Shown here piece by piece: positions 16,141-23,980 of a stretch of DNA of 37,897 nt. A program made the translations under genes and the position numbers. The notes beneath the pieces are model-generated. The model was not told the DNA's origin and ran no database searches. It was given only the letters and a program-made list of their open reading frames with translations. Position 1 is the first letter of the stretch, and every line of letters begins with the position of its first letter. This DNA comes from Deltaproteobacteria bacterium (GTDB lineage: Bacteria > Myxococcota_A > Polyangia > Polyangiales > Polyangiaceae): NCBI GenBank assembly GCA_016209145.1, contig JACQWT010000158.1:1-37897 (forward strand), written 5' to 3'.

Positions 16141-17922
16141 ATGGCCTTGCGCGTGGAGAAACTCCCGCCCCGACGCAGCAGCGACCCGCTCATCGGCAAG
16201 GTGGTAGCCGGACGCTACCGCCTCGAGTCCCGCCTGGGCGAGGGCGGGATGGGGCTCGTGTACCGGGCCCGCCACGTGCTCATCGATCGAGTCGTGGCGC
16301 TTAAGCTCATCCGGCCCGATCTGCGCGCCGAGACGCACCTGCGCGCCTGGATGCTGCGCGAGGCCAAGGCCGCCAACCGCGTCAACCACGCGCACATCAT
16401 CGACATCCACGACATCGGCGAGACCGAGGAGGGCGAGCTGTACCTGGTCATGGAGTACCTGGTCGGCACCCCGCTGTCGGCCGAGGTCACCAAGGGACCG
16501 ATGCCCATCGCGCGGGCCGTGGACGTCATGGAGCAGATGTGCGCCGCGCTGGCGCGCGCCCACGACCTCGGCGTCGTGCACCGCGACTTGAAGAGCGACA
16601 ACATCCTCTTGACCGACCGCGGCGGGCGCAAGGACTTCGTCAAGATCCTCGACTTCGGGCTGGCCGCGCTGCACCGCGACTCGCGGCTGGCGCCCAAGGG
16701 CGCCGTCTTCGGCACGCCCGAGTACATGTCGCCGGAGCAGACCCGCGGCGAGGAGCTCACGGCGTCCTCCGACCTGTACACGATTGGCGTGCTCTTCTTC
16801 GAGATGCTGACCGGGCAGCTCCCCTTCCGCTCCAACGACCGGGACACGCTGCTCAAGATGCACCAGTCGCAGCCGCCGCCCCGGCCGACCACGCTCAACG
16901 CCGAGGCCCATCCCAAGGCCGAGGAGATCGCGCTCAAGCTCCTGGCCAAGGATCCGAAGGACCGCTACCGCGACGCGCACCATCTGCAGGAAGATCTCAA
17001 GAAGCTGCAGCGCTCGCTGCCCTCGCCGCAGACCTGGGAGACGCTGCGGCTCGACTCGACCCCGGCGCCGCCTCCCCCTCCGCCCTCCCACACGCCGCAC
17101 GTGACCGAATGGGCCAGCCGCGCCGCGATCTTCACCCGCATGGTCTCGCGCGCCTACTCCGGCAAGGAGACCCCGAACGACATCCTCGGCGCGCTGTCGC
17201 AGGCCTGGGACCTGGCGGCCCGCGCCAACCGGCTGGAGGGCGAGGTGGCGAGTCTGACGCGCAAGAACGACGCCCTGGAGCGCCGCGGGCGGGCGCTGCG
17301 CGCCGAGATCGGCCGCAAGGTGGAGGATCTCGCGGCGGAGGAGTCGCGCGTGCTGCGCCAGGGCGCTGCTTTCGCCCAGGAGCAGAGCCGGGCGGGGCGC
17401 GAGCTGGGCGAGATCGAGCAGGCGGCGAGCGACGCCCGCCGGGCCGCCGACGAAGCCCGGCGCGCGGTCCGTTTCGACCCCGCGCTATTCGAACGCGCCG
17501 GCTTCACGGCGGCGCGCGTGGAGGCCAAGGCCGAGGAGGTCGCGCGCGTTGACGAGAAGCGCCAGCGCTGCGAGCAGACGGCCAAGGGGCTGCGCAAGCA
17601 GATCGAGCAACTGCGCGAGCAGCTCGCGCGCTACGCCGAGGCGCTCGAGGAAGATCTGAGTCGCGGCCGCGAGCAGGTAGCCCAGCGCACCCGGGACGGG
17701 CTGGCCTTCGAGAAGGCTTTCGCCCGGGTGCAGCAGCAGCTCCTGGAGCGCCTGCGCGACAAGCCGGAGTGCCGGGACCTCGTGCCGGAGCTGCTGAGCG
17801 ACTGGGCGCCGGCGCAGGAGGGCTCGGAGGCGGCGCCCCAGAGCGGCAAGCGGCGCCCCCCGCCGCCCGCCCCTGCGATCGTCCGTGCCCGCGCGCGCGA
17901 GGAGGAGGGGGACTCCGGCTAG
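16141..17922 (+). CDS. Cytoplasmic Ser/Thr protein kinase with coiled-coil tail
   Basis: A 593-residue eukaryotic-type kinase. The kinase domain spans about 22-290: glycine loop GEGGMG (33-38), ATP Lys in VALKL (K55), catalytic loop HRDLKSDN (D149), DFG (171-173), and GTPEYMSPEQ in the activation segment. All key residues are present, so it should be active. After a Pro-rich hinge (about 310-322), residues about 345-540 form a long charged coiled coil, and a Pro/Arg-rich tail ends the protein. Unlike many bacterial PknB-type kinases it has no membrane helix or outer sensor domain, so it probably acts in the cytoplasm and dimerises through the coil. It follows the histidine kinase gene by 41 bp. 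It is convergent with the DUF1232 gene, with five bases between stops. Confidence 0.93.
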   Translation: MALRVEKLPPRRSSDPLIGKVVAGRYRLESRLGEGGMGLVYRARHVLIDRVVALKLIRPDLRAETHLRAWMLREAKAANRVNHAHIIDIHDIGETEEGELYLVMEYLVGTPLSAEVTKGPMPIARAVDVMEQMCAALARAHDLGVVHRDLKSDNILLTDRGGRKDFVKILDFGLAALHRDSRLAPKGAVFGTPEYMSPEQTRGEELTASSDLYTIGVLFFEMLTGQLPFRSNDRDTLLKMHQSQPPPRPTTLNAEAHPKAEEIALKLLAKDPKDRYRDAHHLQEDLKKLQRSLPSPQTWETLRLDSTPAPPPPPPSHTPHVTEWASRAAIFTRMVSRAYSGKETPNDILGALSQAWDLAARANRLEGEVASLTRKNDALERRGRALRAEIGRKVEDLAAEESRVLRQGAAFAQEQSRAGRELGEIEQAASDARRAADEARRAVRFDPALFERAGFTAARVEAKAEEVARVDEKRQRCEQTAKGLRKQIEQLREQLARYAEALEEDLSRGREQVAQRTRDGLAFEKAFARVQQQLLERLRDKPECRDLVPELLSDWAPAQEGSEAAPQSGKRRPPPPAPAIVRARAREEEGDSG

Positions 17923-17927
17923 CCCGC

Positions 17928-18476
17928 TCAGGCGCTCGGCAGCTTGGCCGCGAGGAAGCTCCTGAGCTTGATGATGTTCTTCTCGTCGCGCGTGAAGCCG
18001 GGCGGCTCGTAGCTGCGCGCCCAGCCCGAGACCTCGTTCAGGAAGTCGCTGCGCACGGCGGCGTCGGTGACGATCTCGTCCACGCTGCGGCCGCGGGCCG
18101 CGCCGCCCTTGAGCTTGCGCACGTACGCCTCCAGCCGCGCGTAGTCGCCGCCGAGCAACTCGCGCACCAGCGCAGTCTCCTTGGCGAGGCGGGCGAGCTT
18201 CGGCACCTTGGCCTCGGCACCGGGACTCTCGGCCAGGGCCAGCGCGGCGGCCACGCGCAGCACGAAGGCATCGTCGAGGTAGCCCAGATCCTCGATTCCG
18301 TCCGGGATGAGATCGAGCGACTTGAACAGGTAGTTCAGACCCCCGGCGGCATAGCGGCGCACGGCCTCGGGCAAGTCCGCGAGGCTCAGCGCCTCGGCCA
18401 GATCGGTCGCGTCCGTGGCCAGCGTGCGCAGCCACTGGGGGAAAGTGTCCAGGCACCGGGTCTCGAGCTCGCTCAT
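17928..18476 (-). CDS. DUF1232 (YkvA-type) protein
   Basis: A 182-residue protein with a DUF1232 segment around residues 45-80: L-N-Y-L-F-K-S-L-D-L-I-P-D-G-I-E-D-L-G-Y-L-D-D-A-F-V-L closely follows the family pattern D-L-I-P-D then G-x-x-D-D. The family is small and its biochemical role is not known; the motif usually lies in or near a membrane-associated helix. The rest is helical and charged, with no membrane span of normal length. ATG 18476 is preferred because GGAGG lies six bases upstream; a TTG two codons earlier is possible. It is divergent from the tRNA-Cys gene. Confidence 0.75.
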   Translation of the reverse strand: MSELETRCLDTFPQWLRTLATDATDLAEALSLADLPEAVRRYAAGGLNYLFKSLDLIPDGIEDLGYLDDAFVLRVAAALALAESPGAEAKVPKLARLAKETALVRELLGGDYARLEAYVRKLKGGAARGRSVDEIVTDAAVRSDFLNEVSGWARSYEPPGFTRDEKNIIKLRSFLAAKLPSA

Positions 18477-18533
18477 CGGCAACCTCCGCGGTTTCGCCTT
18501 ATAGTACCCGCCGGCGCAGGTTGCTAGACGGCG

Positions 18534-18562
18534 TTGACAGGGGCCGAAAGTAGCAGCAAACT
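18534..18562 (+). promoter_or_regulatory. Possible promoter of tRNA-Cys
   Basis: TTGACA at 18534-18539 is a perfect match to the -35 consensus of the housekeeping sigma factor. Seventeen bases later CAAACT (18557-18562) is a weak -10. The tRNA begins 20 bp downstream. The -35 match is strong for such GC-rich DNA; the -10 is the doubtful part. Confidence 0.4.
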
Positions 18563-18581
18563 GCCGTCTCTTCGGGACCTC

Positions 18582-18653
18582 GGTGAGGTAGCCAAGTGGT
18601 TAGGCAATGGTTTGCAAAACCATCACACGCGGGTTCGAATCCCGTCCTCACCT
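18582..18653 (+). tRNA. tRNA-Cys (GCA)
   Basis: A complete cloverleaf can be drawn. The acceptor stem is GGTGAGG (18582-18588) with CCTCACC (18646-18652). The D arm is GCC/GGC, the anticodon stem is ATGGT/ACCAT with loop TTGCAAA (anticodon GCA), and the T arm GCGGG/CCCGT carries loop TTCGAAT. The discriminator base is T (U73), as expected for tRNA-Cys. CCA is not encoded (CCG follows), so it must be added after transcription. It suits a genome so rich in secreted Cys-rich proteins, but one copy says nothing about dosage. Confidence 0.97.
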
Positions 18654-18659
18654 CCGCGA

Positions 18660-19094
18660 TCATTGCGGCGTAACCTCCGTGGCCACGCCGAGCACCGCGG
18701 CCCCGGCCTGCTTGGCCCCGTCGAGCACCCGGACCACCCGGCCGTAGTTCGCCCCGTCCTCCGGCACCACGAACACCGTCTTGTCGAAGCGCTCGGCCAG
18801 GATGTCCCGTAGGCGCGCGACGTAGCTCGCCTCGTCCACGGGACGGTCGTTGATCCTGAGATCGCCGCTGGCCGCGAGCTGGACCACGAGCTGGCTCTGC
18901 GGCACCTGGGAAGCGCTCTGCACTTGCTCGGTCGCGGGCACCTTCACGCCGATGTCCTTCTCGAGCAGCGGCGTGACCACCATGAAGATGATGAGCAGCA
19001 CCAGGACCACGTCCACCAGCGGGGTGACGTTGATCTCGGAGCTCTGTTGCCCCATCGGGCGGATGGCCAGCGTTCTGGTTCTGCGAGAGCGCAT
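18660..19094 (-). CDS. exbD: ExbD/TolR-family transport protein (first copy)
   Basis: A 144-residue inner-membrane protein of the ExbD/TolR family, which with ExbB uses the proton gradient to power outer-membrane transport. The single membrane helix INVTPLVDVVLVLLIIFMVV has the conserved proton-pathway Asp (D28). The periplasmic domain follows with the usual K-V-P-A-x-x-x and R-L-R-D-I-L regions. It is the last gene of the exbB-exbD-exbD set, 12 bp after the other exbD, and ends six bases from the tRNA on the opposite strand. Two exbD genes beside one exbB are common in this group. With the linked exbB damaged, these proteins would need an ExbB made elsewhere. Confidence 0.93.
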   Translation of the reverse strand: MRSRRTRTLAIRPMGQQSSEINVTPLVDVVLVLLIIFMVVTPLLEKDIGVKVPATEQVQSASQVPQSQLVVQLAASGDLRINDRPVDEASYVARLRDILAERFDKTVFVVPEDGANYGRVVRVLDGAKQAGAAVLGVATEVTPQ

Positions 19095-19106
19095 GACTCG
19101 GCCCGC

Positions 19107-19520
19107 CTACTTCTTGAGCTCCTGCACCGCGAGCGCGATGCCGCGGGCGCCGGCGCGCCGGGCGAGATCCATGACCTCGCGCACCTGGCCGAAGGTCAGC
19201 CGCTCGTCGCCTTTGAGCAGCAGCTTCCGGCCCGGGTTGGCGCGGATTTCCACTTGCAGCCGCTCCCGCAGCGTCCCGGGCGCGTAGCTCGTGCTCTCGA
19301 TCCAGGTCCGGCCGTCGGCGGTGACGGACAACACCAGCGGGTCGGCCTGCTTGCCCTCCTGGTCGATCCTGGCCGCCGCGGGCAGGCGCACCTCCTTGCC
19401 GCGCTGCAGCATGGGGGTGACGACCATGAAGATGATGAGCAGCACCAGCACGACGTCGACCAGCGGCGTCACGTTGATGTCCGCGCGCAGTCCCTTGTGC
19501 GGGCCGGTGGCGAAGGCCAC
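19107..19520 (-). CDS. exbD: ExbD/TolR-family transport protein (second copy)
   Basis: A 137-residue paralogue of the neighbouring exbD. The membrane helix INVTPLVDVVLVLLIIFMVV is identical over 20 residues, with the key Asp at D22. The periplasmic parts differ, so the two are separate subunits rather than a recent duplication. A periplasmic domain with G-R-K-L-L-L-K-G-D-E-R then V-R-E-V-M-D-L-A is typical of ExbD. It starts 3 bp after the exbB stop and should be co-transcribed with it. Confidence 0.93.
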   Translation of the reverse strand: MAFATGPHKGLRADINVTPLVDVVLVLLIIFMVVTPMLQRGKEVRLPAAARIDQEGKQADPLVLSVTADGRTWIESTSYAPGTLRERLQVEIRANPGRKLLLKGDERLTFGQVREVMDLARRAGARGIALAVQELKK

Positions 19521-19523
19521 GGC

Positions 19524-20090
19524 CTATGCCTCCCCTCGACGCGGGCCTTGCAGATGCCGGGCCACGACGTCCAGTAGCTCGTTGGACGACTCCGAGATGT
19601 CCACGGCACGCTGGTCGATCCAGTTCTGCAGGAAGTTGTAGGCCATGACCGCGGGGATGGCGACCAGCAAACCGAAGGCGGTCGTCACCAGCGCCTCGGC
19701 GATGCCGGCCGACACCGTGCCGAGCCCACCCGCGCCGGTCTTGGCCATCTGCTGGAAGGCGTTGACGATGCCCATGACCGTCCCGAGCAGCCCGACGAAC
19801 GGCGCGGTGGCGCCGACCGTGGCGAGCACGGCGTGGCCGCGCCGCAGGACGAGCAGCTCGCGCTGGGCCTGGCGCTCGAGGGCGCGGGCCACCGACTCGT
19901 ACGCGAGATCCGCGTTGTCCCGGTCGGCGCTGCGATAGGCGCCCAGGCCCGCCATGATCACCCGGCCCAGGTGGCCGATGCGGCGCCCGAGCGCGGCGGC
20001 GGCCGCGCCGTCCACGTCGCCGGCGCCGAGCAGCTCGGCCAGGCGCCGGGCAAAGGCATGGGACTGTGCCTGGCTACGGCGCAGCACCAT
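19524..20090 (-). pseudogene. exbB: ExbB/TolQ-family protein lacking its N-terminus
   Basis: The remaining 188 residues (from ATG 20090) contain the second and third membrane helices of ExbB: VGATAPFVGLLGTVMGIVNAF and the VTTAFGLLVAIPAVMAY region, with the family's G-L-L-G-T-V-x-G signature. The first membrane helix and its leading residues are missing; homology begins only at the V-L-R-R segment that normally follows that helix. The frame can be read further upstream to 20228, but there it is antisense to a TonB receptor gene and resembles nothing. The break lies at about 20085-20098, exactly where the receptor begins. Without its first helix, a normal ExbB channel is unlikely to form. Confidence 0.7.
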
Positions 20091-20091
20091 C

Positions 20092-22809
20092 CGGCAGATC
20101 CCGGTGGTCCGCCCGGGGACCAAGGGGTCGGCCGCGCGCTCCTTCGAGTCGCTGGCCGAGACCACGCCGGGCGCCGCGAACGACCGGTACGGCAGCTCGC
20201 TCAATGGCACGACCTCGCCGGAGAACAACTACGTGATCGACGGCGTGAGCGTGAACGACCCGGCGTTCGGCGTTCTGGGCACGCCGCTGTCGATCGAGTT
20301 CGTCGAGGAAGTCAACGTCATCAGCGGGGGCTACATGCCGGAGTACGGTCGCGCGACCGGCGGCGTGCTCGACGTCGTCACCAAGCAGGGCTCGAACGAT
20401 TTTCGCGGCTCGGTGTTCACCTACCTGACTCCGGGCGCGCTCGAAGGCCCGCGCGAGAAGGTCCGCACCAACGGCCAGACGATCGGCTACGAGACGAGCT
20501 TGATCTCGATCAACGACTTCGGCTTCGACCTGGGCGGGCCCATCCTCAAGGACAAGCTCTGATTCTACTCCGGCTTCGACGTTGCCTTCCAGCGCTACAA
20601 GATCCTGCGTAGTCTCAACCGGATCCGGATCGATCCCGGCACGAACGATCAAGCCTTCGACGCAGAGGGCTTCACCCTGGTGGACCCCATCCCCGGCGCC
20701 GAGCAGACCTACTACGCCACCTCGCGCGCGCTCCAGTACATCGGCAAGTTGACCTACGGTGTCACCCCGAACCACAGCCTGTCCTTGACGGTCTACGGCA
20801 CGCCGACGTTCAGCGGCGGTGACGGCGACCTCGGCATCGACGCGCAGCAGGACCTGCCCGAGAACCAGGTGCTCGACATGTTCGGGCAGATGGGCACGAT
20901 CCGGCACCGCTTCAGCGCCTTCGCGAACGACCTGTCGCTCAAGTACTCCGGGGCCTTCGACAACAAGAACTGGCTCCTCGATGTGGCCTTCGGCTGGCAC
21001 TACCAAAACGGGGGGACGAGGCCCTCGGACGGCGGCCAGCCCGGCGACAAGACGGGGCTGGCGAGCATTCCCCGCGTCATGTTCCGTCGCGCCATCGACG
21101 CGGACGGCAATCCCTACCCTCACCCGATCACCGACTTCGAACGACTGCCGGATCCGACGGTGTGCGATCCGCCCGCCGGCTCGCCGCTCACCACCCTGTG
21201 CCCGGTGGACGACTACCAGTGGGGCGGCCCCGACTTCATCGACGACGCGACCCTGAACCGCTACCAGATCCGCGGTGTCGTGACGCGCCTGCTCCAGGGG
21301 CTCGGCCATCACGTGATCAAGGGCGGCGTGGACCTCGAGACCATGACCTACGACCACGTCAAGGCCTACTCCGGCGGGCGGCGCTTCCGCGAGGGCCTGG
21401 ACGGCAGCTACTACAGCGACAACCGCATGTTCGGCTTCCTCAGCGGGCCGGATCAACCGGTCATCACCGATCCGACCGAGGCCCGGGCCACCTCCACTAC
21501 GCTCGGCGGCTTCGTCCAGGATAGCTGGGCGATCATGGACGTGGTCACGCTCAACGCGGGCCTGCGCTACGACGCGCAGTTGCTGTTCGGCGACGACGGC
21601 AAGCTCGGCATGTCGCTGCCCAACGAGTGGTCGCCGCGGGTGGGCGCAATCTTCGATTTCACCCAGAAGGGCCGCAGCAAGATCTTCGCCAACTTCGCCA
21701 TGTACTACGAGAACGTGCCCCTCGATCTGGTCGATCGCTCGATGCCGGGCGAGCGCCAGATCGCCTCGTTCCACGATGCGGCCACTTGTGACCCGCGCGA
21801 TCCCGAGCAGGCCCGGGGTGCGTGCCAGGATCCCTCGAACCTGCTGCCGGTCGGCACGGCGGCCGATCCGAACCAGAGCTGGATCGTCACGGGCGGTGAC
21901 CGCGTCCCGGTCGATCCGGATATCTCACCGCAGAGCTCCAGCGAATTCGTGGCCGGCGCCGAGTACGAGGTCATGCCCAAGGGCACCCTCGGCTTGGCCT
22001 ACACGCGCCGCTGGATGAACAACGTCATCGAGGACATGAGCCGCGACGAGGGCCAGACCTACTTCATCGGCAACCCGGGCAGCGGCATCGCGTCCGACTT
22101 CCCGGAGGCCGAGCGCGCCTACGACGGCATGAGCGTCTACTTCGAGAAGAAGTTCGCGGGCGACGACCTCATCCACTGGCTCGTTTCGGGCAGCTACACC
22201 ATCAGCTACCTGCGCGGCAACTGGGCCGGCCTCTTCCGGCCCGAGACCGGACAGCTCGACCCCAACATCAACAGCGATTTCGATCTAATCTCGGCGCTCC
22301 CGAATCGCAGCGGGCCGCTGCCGGGCGACAGCCGCTACACCATCAAGCTCTTCGGTGCCACGCAGTTCACGCCCGAGAGGTTCCTGATCGATCTCGGCGT
22401 CGGCTGGCGGAGCTGGTCGGGCGGGCCGACCAACTACTACGGCGGGCACGAGCTCTACGGCGACGGCGAGGTGTTCATCTTGCCCCGCGGCATGGGCGAA
22501 CGGCTGCCGTGGGTGCATCGCTTGGACACGCACCTCGGCTTCGGGAGGAAGCTCGGCAAGCAGAACAGCATGATCCTCACGATGGACGTGTTCAACCTCA
22601 TCAACTTCCAAGAGGAGACGAGCGTCGACGAGAACTACACCTACGCCAGCGTGCTGCCGATCGTGGGCGGCACGCCCGGCGACCTGGGGCGGGTCGTGCA
22701 CGCGGACGGCTCGGCGCTCAGCCCCAGCGAAGTGAACCCGAACTTCGGCCGCGCCACGTCCTACCAGGCGCCGCGCAGCTTCCGCTTCGGCCTGAAGGCC
22801 ACCTTCTGA
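20092..22809 (+). pseudogene. TonB-dependent receptor, 5' truncated with internal TGA
   Basis: This region encodes most of a TonB-dependent outer-membrane receptor. The plug is clear from ARSFESLAETTPGA through SPENNYVIDGVSVNDPAFG to GRATGGVLDVVTKQGSN; the barrel follows and ends in FRFGLKATF, a normal outer-membrane C-terminal Phe. The signal peptide and any N-terminal carboxypeptidase-regulatory domain and TonB box are missing; the frame begins abruptly at the junction with exbB. An in-frame TGA at 20560-20562 interrupts KDKL-stop-FYSGF, where relatives have Trp, so a TGG to TGA change is likely. The frame stays open for 749 codons after it. With two separate lesions it is very probably inactive. 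The substrate is unknown; the linked ExbB/ExbD set is consistent with its role. Confidence 0.8.
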
Positions 22810-22820
22810 GGAGACCCGCC

Positions 22821-23738
22821 ATGAAGCATCGCACGCTAGGTTGGGCAATCGGGCTACTCGCCGCGGCCGCTCCGCTCGGCTTCGTGCTCTGGTGGCTGCC
22901 GACCGGATGCGCGCAAGCGCCGATCGACTGCCGTTCGGCGCGCGGCGACTTCGCGGCGCGCTACACCTGGGTCAGCGGCGATCCGCACTGCGGCGGGCTG
23001 ACGACGGGCTTCGTCGGGTTGCAGAGCTTCTACGGCGCGGACGGCACGAGCCAGGACTACAGCCGCTCCTCGCTCGCCATCCAGCCCGACGTGCTCGGGT
23101 ACCTCTTGTGGACGAGCCAGGGCTTCGGCGTGGTGGACGAGGCGAACAAGCCCTACGGCCTGGGCAACTTCGCCAGCACCGAGCCCTCGGACAACGTCTG
23201 CAGCGTGCCGGCTCTCTCGCTGGCCGAGCAGAACATCATCGAGATCCCGGCCGAGGGGACCGGCGGCGGCGGCGGCGCGGGCGGCGGTGCCCAGGGCGGT
23301 GGCGGCGGTGCACCGGTCGGGGCTGGGGGAGTCGGCGGCGGCGCGGGCGGCGCTGGCGAGTGCCCCGGGCCCGGCCCGTTCCCGGGGCAGCCCGCCATGG
23401 ACATCAAGTTCCAGTGGAGCAACGTCCGGCTGCTGGTCACGACCGCGGCTCCCGGAACGCGGTTCCTCGCCGACCTCGCCTACCCCGAGACCATCGGCGC
23501 CGTGAGCTGTTCGGCCAACTACCGGGTTGTCGGCATCTGGCCGCCGGTGGATTGCGGGATCTACGAGTTCGACGAGTGCGGCAACGTGGCGAGCGCCACG
23601 CCCGACGAGACGGTCTGTCACCTCGATCCGAGCACTGCCCCTCCCGGCAGCGTGGTCATCAACCCCGATTTCGCCACGAGCTGCGACCCGAGCCTGCTCT
23701 ACTGCGTACCGACGACGCCCGTGGCCGACTTGCACTAG
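22821..23738 (+). CDS. Lipoprotein linked to the TonB receptor
   Basis: A 305-residue exported protein of unknown function, 11 bp after the receptor pseudogene and with a good GGAG site, so in the same transcript. The N-terminus is a signal with PTGC as a possible lipobox (Cys 30). The middle has a Gly/Ala linker of about 45 residues (about 150-193). The parts before and after contain paired cysteines (for example DPHCGG, CSANYRVVGIWPPVDCG, CDPSLLYC). Lipoproteins next to TonB receptors often help capture a ligand; that is only a suggestion here, since the family is not recognised. Its TAG stop is inside the left 9-bp direct repeat of repeat copy 4, so the insertion lies directly after the gene. 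Confidence 0.7.
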   Translation: MKHRTLGWAIGLLAAAAPLGFVLWWLPTGCAQAPIDCRSARGDFAARYTWVSGDPHCGGLTTGFVGLQSFYGADGTSQDYSRSSLAIQPDVLGYLLWTSQGFGVVDEANKPYGLGNFASTEPSDNVCSVPALSLAEQNIIEIPAEGTGGGGGAGGGAQGGGGGAPVGAGGVGGGAGGAGECPGPGPFPGQPAMDIKFQWSNVRLLVTTAAPGTRFLADLAYPETIGAVSCSANYRVVGIWPPVDCGIYEFDECGNVASATPDETVCHLDPSTAPPGSVVINPDFATSCDPSLLYCVPTTPVADLH

Positions 23739-23741
23739 GGG

Positions 23742-23920
23742 TAGCCGTTCACGGCATTCCGGTGCCAGCAACGACGGCTCGCCGAGTCGGCCGCGATCGC
23801 GGCTTACGTCCTCGGCCCGACTCCTCGCGTACAGGAGTACGCTCCGGGCCGGGCCTCCGGGCGCGCTCGCGCTCGCGACCGCCTGACGAGCCGGGTGGGG
23901 GGAAGGCGCGAGCGGGTACC
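23742..23920 (-). mobile_element. Palindromic repeat element, copy 4
   Basis: A 179-bp copy in the reverse orientation, with the core CGTACAGGAGTACGC at 23829-23843. Direct repeats CACTAGGGG (23733-23741) and CAGTAGGGG (23921-23929) differ at one base. The left end TAGCCGTTCACGGCATTCC is nearly the same as that of copy 3 although the cores point in opposite directions; the right end pairs with it less perfectly. The interior is close to copy 3. The rest of the 242-bp gap (23930-23980) shows nothing else. Confidence 0.82.
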
Positions 23921-23980
23921 AGTAGGGGGCAAGAGCCGGGAATTTTGCCGGTGGCGCGGCGTGGTGCATGTTCGCGGTAG

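Noticed and set aside
20560-20562. TGA read as Trp or selenocysteine
   Set aside because: All other genes stop normally at TGA, the residue is structural rather than catalytic, and the same gene is also cut at its 5' end; a pseudogene is simpler.
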